A DNA stretch of 64,000 nt. Source: Marinilabiliaceae bacterium (lineage in GTDB: Bacteria; Bacteroidota; Bacteroidia; Bacteroidales; Marinilabiliaceae). Under the pieces are notes generated by a model. It ran no database searches. It worked only from the letters and a program-made list of their open reading frames with translations, and had not been told where the DNA came from. The translations under genes were made by a program, and so were the position numbers. Positions within the stretch are counted from its first letter, which is position 1, and every line of letters starts with the position of its first letter. The DNA lies in assembly GCA_009777175.1 (NCBI GenBank), contig WRMI01000001.1, forward strand, positions 1 through 64,000, given 5' to 3'. Positions 1 to 7,646 of this stretch are shown one piece after another.

Positions 1-29
1 TGTATAATAAGAATAAAAATTTTTAAGAT

Positions 30-212
30 ATGCCAAGAATAAATTTTGTCACAAAGAGATTTCACAAAGGACACAAAGTATTAAATATCAACATATATCA
101 ACTTGTGATCTTTGTGCATTCTTTGTGTACTTTGTGGTTGAAAACACTTTTTGGAGTGGACTCAACAAAAAATAAACTTGAAGAAAAAATGATCATCAAA
201 AAATATTTTTGA
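30..212 (+). pseudogene. Remnant of a paralogue of the gene at 396
   Basis: The leader and first six codons (MPRINF) match those of the gene at 396. The reading frame then runs into a CACAAAG-type palindromic repeat (50-137). After the repeat comes a stretch containing TTTTTGGAGTGGAC, which resembles the LEW-coding part of the intact paralogues (near 543 and 6457), and then a stop. I read this as a decayed gene copy whose interior was lost or replaced by the repeat, not as a functional 60-residue gene. Confidence 0.5.
50..137. repeat. CACAAAG palindromic repeat
   Basis: Three CACAAAG-type units lie on the left (50-78) and four units of the complementary CTTTGTG type on the right (about 103-137), so the segment can fold as a long imperfect hairpin. 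The same design recurs at 27263-27356. Confidence 0.75.
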
Positions 213-372
213 AATCTTCTAATAAAAAAATTTTTTATCAACTATTATGTATAATAAGAATAAACACTTTTCGGAGTGGACTCAACAAAAAATAAACTTG
301 AAGAAAAAATGATCATCAAAAAATATTTTTGAAATCTTCTAATAAAAAAAATTTTTATCAACTTATATAATA
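142..372. repeat. Two tandem direct repeats of about 120 bp
   Basis: Positions 142-261 and 262-372 are nearly identical over roughly the first 100 bases and are offset by exactly 120. The motif TGTATAATAAGAATAAA occurs at 1 and again at 249. A similar leader (ATTTTAAGATATGCC) precedes both 30 and 396. The block looks like repeated 5' ends and gene fragments of the family that follows. Confidence 0.8.
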
Positions 373-395
373 ATATTAATAAATAATTTTAAGAT

Positions 396-1952
396 ATGCC
401 AAGAATAAATTTTAAAGCATTAACCGAAGGAAGAGAATCAAATCAAATTACTCTTCCATTTGACATAATGATTTGTCATTACTTCACAAATGGTGGGTAT
501 TTAGGAAAAGTTAAATTTCCAACAAGAAAAAATCAAAACATTTTGGAGTGGTCATCAATTTCACTACCTGATTGGAAATGGACTGGGAAACCAAGACGTA
601 ATAAAAAAGAGATGGCATTACTCATCGAATGGATTAAAAAATATGAATATGTGATAATAGAAATTGGTTGCAAGAGACTTGATTTCACTACATTTTATAA
701 ATTTCTCAAGATTTTTTACAATGAGAAGATTTTAGATAACTTCGTATTATTCAAAAAAGAGAAAACATTATTACCACTTGATATTATGCTTGTTAATTGG
801 AAAGAATTCGACTATAGAAATTTTCCACAAATTGTAGTATGCCTTGATACAAATTTAAATTTTATTGGGGTAGTAGAGGTATCTTATCCTGAAAAAACAG
901 TATTTATTGAAGAATTTAGAGGATTTGAATACAACGATATAAGTAAATGGATTATAAAATATGAAGAATATATTAAAGGACTTGCTTTTGGAAAGGTAGA
1001 GTATAACGAATTTTTATCTAAATTAGAGCATGATAATAGTAATTATGTCTATAATGAAAGTGGCAATATCATTTATGATTTCAAAATGGATTATATTGAT
1101 GAAAGTAGTCCCCGTAGCGTAATGAACTTTTGTGATCCAATACTCCAAAAGGAATTTTACGGAAATGTCTACTATTTTGGCTATAGATTTAAGAAATATG
1201 AAGAACTTAAAGATTATTATACAAAAAGCGATTTTGATATAATAAAAAGTCAATTAAAAATACAATTAAAGGAAGTAAATAGTAGGAATTGGATTGGCAA
1301 AAAATTGATAGAGAAAGCTTTAGGAAGATTAAACTCGAAAATGAAAGTTAATTCTAAAATATTTGGCGATATTAATATAATTATATTTCCAAATTTTAAG
1401 AGTAATAATTTAAATGATAAAATATCGCGTGCGGTTTGTAGGTTTGTTCGTTCATTAGATTATGCTGAATATAAAGAAATTAAAAACATACCAATGATAG
1501 AAAATCCTATACCATACGAAAAAGACTGGTATAGGAAACCGAGACCAGAGGAAGAAAAGATTTGGTTCCACGTGGACCAAATGCTCATTGATAGACGACA
1601 TTATAAAATACCTGACGAAGAGTTTGAAAAAGAAATAACAATAGTTAATAAAATAATTGATAGTTTTAATAAATGTGGCAAATTTCAAATAAATTTAATT
1701 GCTAAAGAAGAGGAAATACTTTTTAGAGTACATTTTCGGAAATATTTGAAATTTGAGATAAGTATATTCAACAAAGATGAAGATCATACAAACATACTAT
1801 TGGTAGATGAAAATATATTAACAGAAGAAAACATCAACACCTCAAATGCCACGCTTATAGAAATGATAACCAGAACCGAAGAGCTGATAAACGCCACTGG
1901 CGGAAGTGTTGATGATTATAAAATTTTCTGTTTTAAATTAATGGGAAGATAA
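396..1952 (+). CDS. Unrecognised protein with island module and phosphoribosyltransferase-like C-terminus
   Basis: 518 residues, no signal peptide or membrane segment, so probably cytoplasmic. Residues about 75-212 form a module (an EW..KY helix, a strand pair around PQIVVCLD and FIGVV, then W..KY) that is also found as a free-standing protein at 6415 and in the 5806 gene. Residues about 300-518 match the C-terminal part of the next gene. That part has a strand followed by FPNFKSNNLN (325-340) and the segment LLVDENILTEENINTSNATL (468-487), which resembles the hydrophobic-strand, acidic pair and TT/TS-x-x-TL layout of a PRPP-binding loop. The protein ends in CFKLMGR. The phosphoribosyltransferase-like fold is my inference; the loop is degenerate, so catalysis is doubtful. 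Function unknown. Confidence 0.75.
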   Translation: MPRINFKALTEGRESNQITLPFDIMICHYFTNGGYLGKVKFPTRKNQNILEWSSISLPDWKWTGKPRRNKKEMALLIEWIKKYEYVIIEIGCKRLDFTTFYKFLKIFYNEKILDNFVLFKKEKTLLPLDIMLVNWKEFDYRNFPQIVVCLDTNLNFIGVVEVSYPEKTVFIEEFRGFEYNDISKWIIKYEEYIKGLAFGKVEYNEFLSKLEHDNSNYVYNESGNIIYDFKMDYIDESSPRSVMNFCDPILQKEFYGNVYYFGYRFKKYEELKDYYTKSDFDIIKSQLKIQLKEVNSRNWIGKKLIEKALGRLNSKMKVNSKIFGDINIIIFPNFKSNNLNDKISRAVCRFVRSLDYAEYKEIKNIPMIENPIPYEKDWYRKPRPEEEKIWFHVDQMLIDRRHYKIPDEEFEKEITIVNKIIDSFNKCGKFQINLIAKEEEILFRVHFRKYLKFEISIFNKDEDHTNILLVDENILTEENINTSNATLIEMITRTEELINATGGSVDDYKIFCFKLMGR

Positions 1953-1996
1953 CATGGAATTAAATATTTATAAACATAACCCAAAATTAATAATTT

Positions 1997-3649
1997 ATGA
2001 ATAAAAAATTGATGCCATTCTTTGAGTTGGCAAAACTATCGAGTAATGACACAGGGTTTGCTCAGGGTATATCAATAGTCAAAAAGTTTGGAGAACCTGA
2101 AGTAATAGTGATATTTGACCCTTGTGATGGTGAACAAAATATCAGAAATTTTCCCTACATTAGAGTTCACGATTTAGATGTTGTGGGAGAATATAATAAA
2201 GAAAAAGTTGATATAGATTCAATTAAAAAATGGACAATCAGCAATAAAGAAAAAATTGATAATCTATTTTATAACGAAATTGATAACGATATCTTTCGCT
2301 TATATGTAATGTTTTCAACAAAAGTAGATGATCTCGAATATTTTATACCTATAAAACCATGGAGAAGTGGATTATCTCTTTCTGTGTGGATTGATGAATT
2401 GGACTATTACAAATATGAAAAGATTCAAATTTCTGTTATATGTAAATGTTCAAATGACAAATTTGTTGGAGTTGTCAGTGCAATTGACCCTAAACAGTTT
2501 TTGTTTATTAAGGGATATGAAAAATATTCAAAAGAAATTGTGCAATGGGTACGAAAATATCAACAAGACATCATAAATGTTTCCAAAGGAAAAATGCAAG
2601 GACTTGATTTTGTGGGCATAGTAGCTAATGACCGTGTGTTTGAAAGTATAAATGAAACAAAGCCGCCTGACCAAGTACATGTTAATAGTAAACTCGTTTA
2701 CACGTTTGACATTAACTTTAATGATGATCATCCCGATAACATTATGTGCTTATGCGATGAAACATATAATACAGAAGTTAGTCGTGATATACATTTTGTA
2801 TCTTATAAATTTAAAGAATATTCTGAAGTTAGCGGCAACTTTTTTGACGAAAAAGAGTTTAACGATGTAAAAAGCGAATTTAGAAAACAATTGAAAGATA
2901 ATAGAAGTAAGAAAAATTGGATTGGTGAAAAGTTTATTAAACAAGCTTTAGAAAAATTAAAGTGGATTCATAAAATAGATTATGAAGAGTATAATGATAT
3001 TTGCGTCATTATTTATCCAAAGACACCAAGCCACGATAAATTAACTGACTCTATTGTGTACGAAACTCTTTCATCGGTTTACGGAGCAAATGAAATTGAA
3101 GATAAGAAAATTATGGAATTACGTTTGATTAATAACAAAGTACAAAAAGAGGATAGTTGGTATTGGCCATCAGAAGAGGGAGAATCAAATATTTGGTTTA
3201 ATGAGCAGGACTTATATCGGGAGATATTATATAGAAAAGCAAAAGAATATCTAAAAGAATATGATGGCGATGAACTGAAACTAAAAATTAAAGAGGCGAA
3301 AGAATGGGCAGAAGAACAATATGAAAAAGATAGTGAGATAGTTAATAGAATTATTAGCCGTTTCAATAATGTCGGAAAATTTGAAATAAAGGAAATTGCA
3401 GGAACCGAAGAAGTCAAATTTAGAAAGTATTTTCATGATTATTTGAGATTTGAGAATATTGAATATTTTTTTGATAAGGATATTGTCAACATATTAATAA
3501 TAGGAAAAAATATAATGACAGATGATGATATAACTACATCCAACTCCACACTTTTAGAAATGATAAAACGAACAGAGGAGCTTTTAAGAATAAAAGGCGC
3601 TAATCCGAGGGATTATAGAATAATCTGTTTTAGGTTGTTAGGAAATTAA
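1997..3649 (+). CDS. Paralogue with two island modules and phosphoribosyltransferase-like C-terminus
   Basis: 550 residues, cytoplasmic by appearance, 44 bases after the previous gene and probably co-transcribed. Residues about 53-105 (IRVHDL ... KKWTISNKEKI) and 143-210 (ISVICK ... FVGVVSAIDP ... QWVRKYQQDI) are two versions of the island module. Residues about 307-550 are homologous to the end of the preceding protein: NWIGEKFIKQAL, a strand ending IIYPKTPS (338-345), and IIGKNIMTDDDITTSNSTLL (501-520), whose DDDITTSNSTL resembles a PRPP loop better than the sister protein does. A charged, Lys/Glu-rich helical insert of about 50 residues lies before the last domain. Function unknown; possible nucleotide or PRPP binding is an inference. 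Confidence 0.75.
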   Translation: MNKKLMPFFELAKLSSNDTGFAQGISIVKKFGEPEVIVIFDPCDGEQNIRNFPYIRVHDLDVVGEYNKEKVDIDSIKKWTISNKEKIDNLFYNEIDNDIFRLYVMFSTKVDDLEYFIPIKPWRSGLSLSVWIDELDYYKYEKIQISVICKCSNDKFVGVVSAIDPKQFLFIKGYEKYSKEIVQWVRKYQQDIINVSKGKMQGLDFVGIVANDRVFESINETKPPDQVHVNSKLVYTFDINFNDDHPDNIMCLCDETYNTEVSRDIHFVSYKFKEYSEVSGNFFDEKEFNDVKSEFRKQLKDNRSKKNWIGEKFIKQALEKLKWIHKIDYEEYNDICVIIYPKTPSHDKLTDSIVYETLSSVYGANEIEDKKIMELRLINNKVQKEDSWYWPSEEGESNIWFNEQDLYREILYRKAKEYLKEYDGDELKLKIKEAKEWAEEQYEKDSEIVNRIISRFNNVGKFEIKEIAGTEEVKFRKYFHDYLRFENIEYFFDKDIVNILIIGKNIMTDDDITTSNSTLLEMIKRTEELLRIKGANPRDYRIICFRLLGN

Positions 3650-3671
3650 TATATATAAAAAATTAAATTAT

Positions 3672-4304
3672 ATGCAAATTATAAATAAAAAAATGAAGCC
3701 ATTATTTGAAATGGCAAAAATGGTATACGATGATACAGGGATTTTGGAATCTATATTTTTAAGTAAAAAGACATCAGAACATGAAGCAAGGATAAAATTT
3801 GATCCTAGAAATGGTGAAAAAAAATCAAGAAAGTGGCCATACATTAGAGTTCACGATTTGAAAGTTTATGGAGAATATAGTAAGAAAGTTGACATTGATT
3901 CACTAATACAATGGACTAGCGACAACAGAGAAAATATAAATAATGTCTTTTATGAAAAGATTGACTTTGACGTGTTTCGTTTGTTTTTAAGATTTTCAAG
4001 AAAAATGGATGATATTGGAGATTTCATAAAAATACCAAAAACCCATAGTATGAATAGAACGAGTCTTGATATTCATATTGATACTGATTCTTATTTTGCA
4101 GTATGCAAGTCCCAGGTTTGTATTATTTGTACAAAAAATAATAACAAATTTGTTGGAATTGTCAGTGCAGAAGACCCTAAACAATTTTTGTTTATTAAGG
4201 GATATGAAAGATATGCAGAAGAAATTGTATCATGGGTATGGTTAAATCGACAAGATGTTATAGATTCTTCAAATGGAAAAAAGTATTGGTTTAGTAAGCA
4301 ATAA
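3672..4304 (+). CDS. Truncated paralogue (N-terminal half only)
   Basis: 210 residues, clearly homologous to about the first 200 residues of the gene at 1997: start NKKMKPLFEMAK against NKKLMPFFELAK, then PYIRVHDL, QWTSDNREN, FVGIVSAEDPKQFLFIKGYE. Similarity stops at the GK that ends the second module, and the frame closes after KYWFSKQ. The phosphoribosyltransferase-like half is missing and I see no continuation of it in 4305-4562. It may be a stable stand-alone module like the product of 6415, or a gene broken by recombination. Confidence 0.65.
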   Translation: MQIINKKMKPLFEMAKMVYDDTGILESIFLSKKTSEHEARIKFDPRNGEKKSRKWPYIRVHDLKVYGEYSKKVDIDSLIQWTSDNRENINNVFYEKIDFDVFRLFLRFSRKMDDIGDFIKIPKTHSMNRTSLDIHIDTDSYFAVCKSQVCIICTKNNNKFVGIVSAEDPKQFLFIKGYERYAEEIVSWVWLNRQDVIDSSNGKKYWFSKQ

Positions 4305-4456
4305 CAAATTATATGGTAAAAAATGGAGTTTTTGTCTCCCTATCCCAATACATTTATATCATTATTAAACAACAAGATAACACATTGTTGAAATTAAAAA
4401 ATCACATTTATTTTTAGTAATTTTCAAAATAATATCAGTAGAATAAAAAAAGTAAT

Positions 4457-4464
4457 TACTTTTG
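4457..4464 (+). promoter_or_regulatory. Candidate -7 promoter element TACTTTTG
   Basis: Matches the Bacteroidota consensus TAnnTTTG and lies about 100 bases before the start at 4563. No clear TTTG is seen 19-21 bases upstream, so this is a half-match only. Confidence 0.4.
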
Positions 4465-4562
4465 TATAAAAATATAACGTTTTTGGATGGTTACGGGACT
4501 TCAACTGTTCGGAAATGTTAAAATTTAATATTTTTAGAAGTCCGAATTAAAATTTATATCAT

Positions 4563-5633
4563 ATGGAAAATTTAGAAAAGCATCTAAAGGACATTTGCAG
4601 GAAGGACAGCGATGGCACGTTTGACGATTATAATGAACGTCAGATTTCGCAAGAAATAGTTCTTCCTATTTTGTTCAACTTGGGTTGGACAATTACAGAT
4701 GCGAAGGAGGTATATCCTGAATTTCGTACCAAATTTAATTTCAGGATAGATTATGCATTGATTTTAAATGGGATACACAAAGTTCTAATTGAAGTCAAAA
4801 GAAAAAGTGTTGAATTGGATGAAAAAGCAGAGGAACAATTGGAAAAATATCTGCGGGAATACTCCAATACAAATTTTGTTTGTGTTTTAACCAATGGTTT
4901 AATGTGGAAATTTTATGTTTATAACGAAAAAGATGAACGCATAGAATTGGTATCAGTAGTGGTAATTGAAAATGCATCGGCAAGCAAAAGGTTGAGCGAC
5001 TTTTTATCAAAAGAAAAGGTTGCGAATGGCGATGCCATAAAAATTTTAAGAGAATTAAAGAAAAGCCAAACAGATCCAGAGTATGAAAAAATAATGGAAG
5101 AAGGCTGGAGCTATTTATTTAGCAACGATTTTTTGCAGGAAGAACTTACAAAATTGATAAATAACGAAGTTCTATTACTCAATGGATTTTCTGTTGGAGA
5201 AGAAGATTTGAGAAATTTTATTGGTAAGAAATTACAAGCGATCATTCCTGCCGTGATACCGCGTAAATCACAATTTAAAGGGAATTTAAGAATTATATCG
5301 TATAAAAAACCACGAAAGGTAATTATTCATACATCTTCTAAAGGTATGTTAAAATTTGGTAATATGAAGTTAGCCATAAAAGCGTTTGTTGAAGATATTT
5401 CATATGAAAATCCTAAAATTTTAGAAGACTACTATAATTCTGATGAAAATCATGGAAGATTGCATAATTACATAGCCAAATCCTTTGATGAACTAACAGA
5501 CAAAGGATCTACTGTAGAAGCGAATGGCTGGCATATAAATGTTAATTTAGAACACGAGAAGGTTTTTAAATATATTTGGGAACCTTTGTGTAAAAGAATG
5601 GGAAAGACTCCGCGATTTATTGAGTTGCCGTGA
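4563..5633 (+). CDS. PD-(D/E)XK nuclease-like protein with HsdR N-terminal-type domain
   Basis: 356 residues. The N-terminal ~150 residues look like the type I restriction enzyme R subunit N-terminal domain. A helix contains E31, then GW (41-42), then RIDYAL with D63 and LIEVKRK with E77 and K79; together these make the D...ExK core of the PD-(D/E)XK nuclease fold, followed by QLEKYL and VLTNG. There is no helicase or ATPase motor, so it is not a complete HsdR. The C-terminal ~200 residues, including NGWHINVN, are unrecognised. It has its own candidate promoter and lies between the paralogue cluster and the small module genes. A role as nuclease, defence effector or binding protein is inferred from the fold only. 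Confidence 0.7.
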   Translation: MENLEKHLKDICRKDSDGTFDDYNERQISQEIVLPILFNLGWTITDAKEVYPEFRTKFNFRIDYALILNGIHKVLIEVKRKSVELDEKAEEQLEKYLREYSNTNFVCVLTNGLMWKFYVYNEKDERIELVSVVVIENASASKRLSDFLSKEKVANGDAIKILRELKKSQTDPEYEKIMEEGWSYLFSNDFLQEELTKLINNEVLLLNGFSVGEEDLRNFIGKKLQAIIPAVIPRKSQFKGNLRIISYKKPRKVIIHTSSKGMLKFGNMKLAIKAFVEDISYENPKILEDYYNSDENHGRLHNYIAKSFDELTDKGSTVEANGWHINVNLEHEKVFKYIWEPLCKRMGKTPRFIELP

Positions 5634-5668
5634 AGATCACATTTCTTTTGAGCAAACTCACAATCGTT

Positions 5669-5725
5669 TCGCCCGCTCATGCGGCTTAGTGGTCGTGCCC
5701 CACATAGCCGCATGAGCGTGTGCGA
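5669..5725. repeat. Inverted repeat with 13-bp perfect arms
   Basis: CGCTCATGCGGCT (5674-5686) and its complement (5706-5718) flank a 19-base loop. TCGC and GCGA extend the pairing outside. No T-run follows, so it is not a typical terminator. It is GC-rich compared with its surroundings. Confidence 0.75.
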
Positions 5726-5805
5726 GACATTGAAAATAAACAATTCAAAACCATTAAACCCAAAAAATTGATAATAAATAAAATAACATACAAAATAATT
5801 TTAAT

Positions 5806-6390
5806 ATGAAAAAAACCAAAAAAGAATCGCACCCTATCAATATAATGATTGATGAAAACGCACTTTACATACCTACAAAAACGAAAAAAAACACACAAAT
5901 GAAAAAGCGAAAAAAAGAATTTGATGTTAAAGATATGAAGGAAGAGGAGTTGGATATGATTTTAGAATGGTCAGAAAAATACATACCAAAAATAGTAGAT
6001 GTGTATGAAGGTCGTCTTGCAGAAGAGATATTATATGAGGCGTTTAATAAATTTCTATTTGATGACAGTTTTTTGGATAATTACAGAGAAATAGGTAAAC
6101 ATCGGACAAGGCTCCCTATCAATATAATGATCGATGAAAACGAAGTTTACATACATACAAAAACGCCACAAATTGTCGTATGCACGGATGACAATTGGGA
6201 TTTTATAGGAGTCGTTAGCATAGAAAATACAAAAGAAGCAGTATTTATTGATGACAAATATAACTATTTGCAAAAAGAAATATCACTGTGGATAGAAAAA
6301 TATAGGGAATTCCTGCAAAAAGTGGCTGATAATGAAATTGATACTACTGAATTCGTGGCTAAATTAGAGTACGATTTCAGAAATCAATAA
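5806..6390 (+). CDS. Small protein of the island module family, with an N-terminal duplication
   Basis: 194 residues. The main part (from about residue 45) is the island module: LDMILEWSEKYIPKIVDVYEG, then LPINIMIDENEVYIHTK, PQIVVC, FIGVVSIENT and LWIEKYREF. The first 25 residues (PINIMIDENALYIPTKT) repeat the sequence at about residues 103-120, and the DNA at 5829-5880 and 6110-6170 is almost the same. The ATG at 5899 (MKKRKKEF) resembles the start of the next gene (MKKQKNEN). The ancestral start may therefore be 5899, with the upstream part being the tail of a deleted sister copy. Function unknown. Confidence 0.65.
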   Translation: MKKTKKESHPINIMIDENALYIPTKTKKNTQMKKRKKEFDVKDMKEEELDMILEWSEKYIPKIVDVYEGRLAEEILYEAFNKFLFDDSFLDNYREIGKHRTRLPINIMIDENEVYIHTKTPQIVVCTDDNWDFIGVVSIENTKEAVFIDDKYNYLQKEISLWIEKYREFLQKVADNEIDTTEFVAKLEYDFRNQ

Positions 6391-6414
6391 ATAAATATAC
6401 TAAAAAATATAGAG

Positions 6415-6885
6415 ATGAAAAAGCAAAAGAACGAGAATCAAAAAAATATGGACGCAGTTTTGGAGTGGACAAAAAAATACCAGCGTGAAATAATAGATAT
6501 AGGTGAAGGTCGGCTTGACGTTGATATTTTTATAACGTTTTTAAGACTACTGAACAGAGAAGGTGCGCAAGATAGTTACATAGTATTAGGCAAACATTTG
6601 ACAAACCTGTCTATCGAAATAATGATTTATGAAAACAGAGATAACTCATATCCCAAAACGCCATTAGTTGTCGTATGCTTGGATGAGAAACGTGTTTATG
6701 CAGGCGTAGTTAGCATCGATAATACCCAATACGCAGTATTTACCGACGAAAAATACAAGTATCTACAAAACGAAATATCTTTATGGATTGGAAAATACAA
6801 ATCTGAAATTGAAAAAGTAGCTGACAATAAAATGGAGGTTAGCGAATTTGCAGTAAAATTGGAACACGATAAAACTAATAACTAA
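6415..6885 (+). CDS. Stand-alone island module protein
   Basis: 156 residues, 24 bases after the previous gene. The whole protein corresponds to residues about 75-215 of the gene at 396: VLEWTKKYQREIIDIGEGRLD, LVVVCLDEKRVYAGVVSID, EISLWIGKYK and a shared end, KLEHD. There is no signal peptide, cysteine pair or known catalytic motif. A single free module next to multi-module relatives suggests a binding or adaptor unit, but this is inference. It is followed after 4 bases by the JAMM protein gene, so the three small genes probably form one operon. Confidence 0.7.
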   Translation: MKKQKNENQKNMDAVLEWTKKYQREIIDIGEGRLDVDIFITFLRLLNREGAQDSYIVLGKHLTNLSIEIMIYENRDNSYPKTPLVVVCLDEKRVYAGVVSIDNTQYAVFTDEKYKYLQNEISLWIGKYKSEIEKVADNKMEVSEFAVKLEHDKTNN

Positions 6886-6889
6886 AACA

Positions 6890-7489
6890 ATGGCAAGAAC
6901 CCAATACAAAATCCAAGAGGTTGGTTTATATATCAAAGAAAAAATTGATATTTCCAAACGACCAATAGTTGATGATAAATTATCTACACTTGAAGTTATG
7001 AAAAAAGTGAAATATTTTCAACTTCATCTTGATTATAAAGAGATGTGTTATGTCATTTATGTCAATAATGCAGACAAATTGTTATCAATAATAAAAATCA
7101 GTGAGGGTAGTGATACAAATGCAACCGTAAGTATAAAACAGATTATGCAAGGCGCATTACTACAAAATGCAGTAGGTATGATATTAGTTCATAATCATCC
7201 CAGTGGAAATGAAAAGCCAAGCGACAAAGATATAAAATTGACAAATCGTGTTAGAAAGTGTGCTAAGATGTTTGATATTGAACTAATTGACCATATAATC
7301 ATAACCCCGGATGATAGTTACTCGTTTGAAGAAGATTATTCCCCCAAAAAACAAAAACAGACATTTATAGAAAATATCATAGACGAAACAGAAAAAATTG
7401 AGCGAGATATTTTAAAGAAACAACTTAAAGAAAACGAAGATTTTTATAAAAAGATGCTTGATGAAGAGCTTTTATTTGAAAGAGATTGA
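6890..7489 (+). CDS. RadC-like JAMM/MPN-domain protein
   Basis: 199 residues. It has the metalloprotease-type JAMM motif H-x-H-x7-S-x2-D as HNHPSGNEKPSDKD (H101, H103, S111, D114). A Glu in LDYKEMCYVIYVN (E51) corresponds to the conserved EE of LQHEEFWVLFLN in the genuine RadC at 32089. It lacks the N-terminal helix-hairpin-helix part of RadC and instead has a charged Lys/Glu C-terminal helix (about 150-199). Short RadC-like JAB proteins are common on mobile elements. The substrate is unknown. It closes the operon of module proteins, 4 bases after 6885. Confidence 0.8.
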   Translation: MARTQYKIQEVGLYIKEKIDISKRPIVDDKLSTLEVMKKVKYFQLHLDYKEMCYVIYVNNADKLLSIIKISEGSDTNATVSIKQIMQGALLQNAVGMILVHNHPSGNEKPSDKDIKLTNRVRKCAKMFDIELIDHIIITPDDSYSFEEDYSPKKQKQTFIENIIDETEKIERDILKKQLKENEDFYKKMLDEELLFERD

Positions 7490-7594
7490 ACTGTTTTATT
7501 TTGTTATTCAAAAAACAAAACTTTGTGCAACAAGCAGATGGATGACATTGTGTGGGCAACATCTCACTGCTCACATCACATCCCAACACTCAAA

Positions 7595-7646
7595 TCTCGC
7601 TACTCACTACTGAATACTCACTACTGAATACTCACTACTCACTACC
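7595..7646. repeat. Microsatellite-like ACTCACTACTGAAT run
   Basis: Imperfect copies of TACTCACTACTGAA run from the intergenic region into the last codons of the minus-strand gene at 7635, whose final residues GSE and stop codon TAG are written in the repeat. Confidence 0.75.

Noticed and set aside
4563-5633. Complete type I restriction subunit R
   Set aside because: Only the N-terminal nuclease-like domain is present; there is no helicase motor and no HsdM or HsdS gene.
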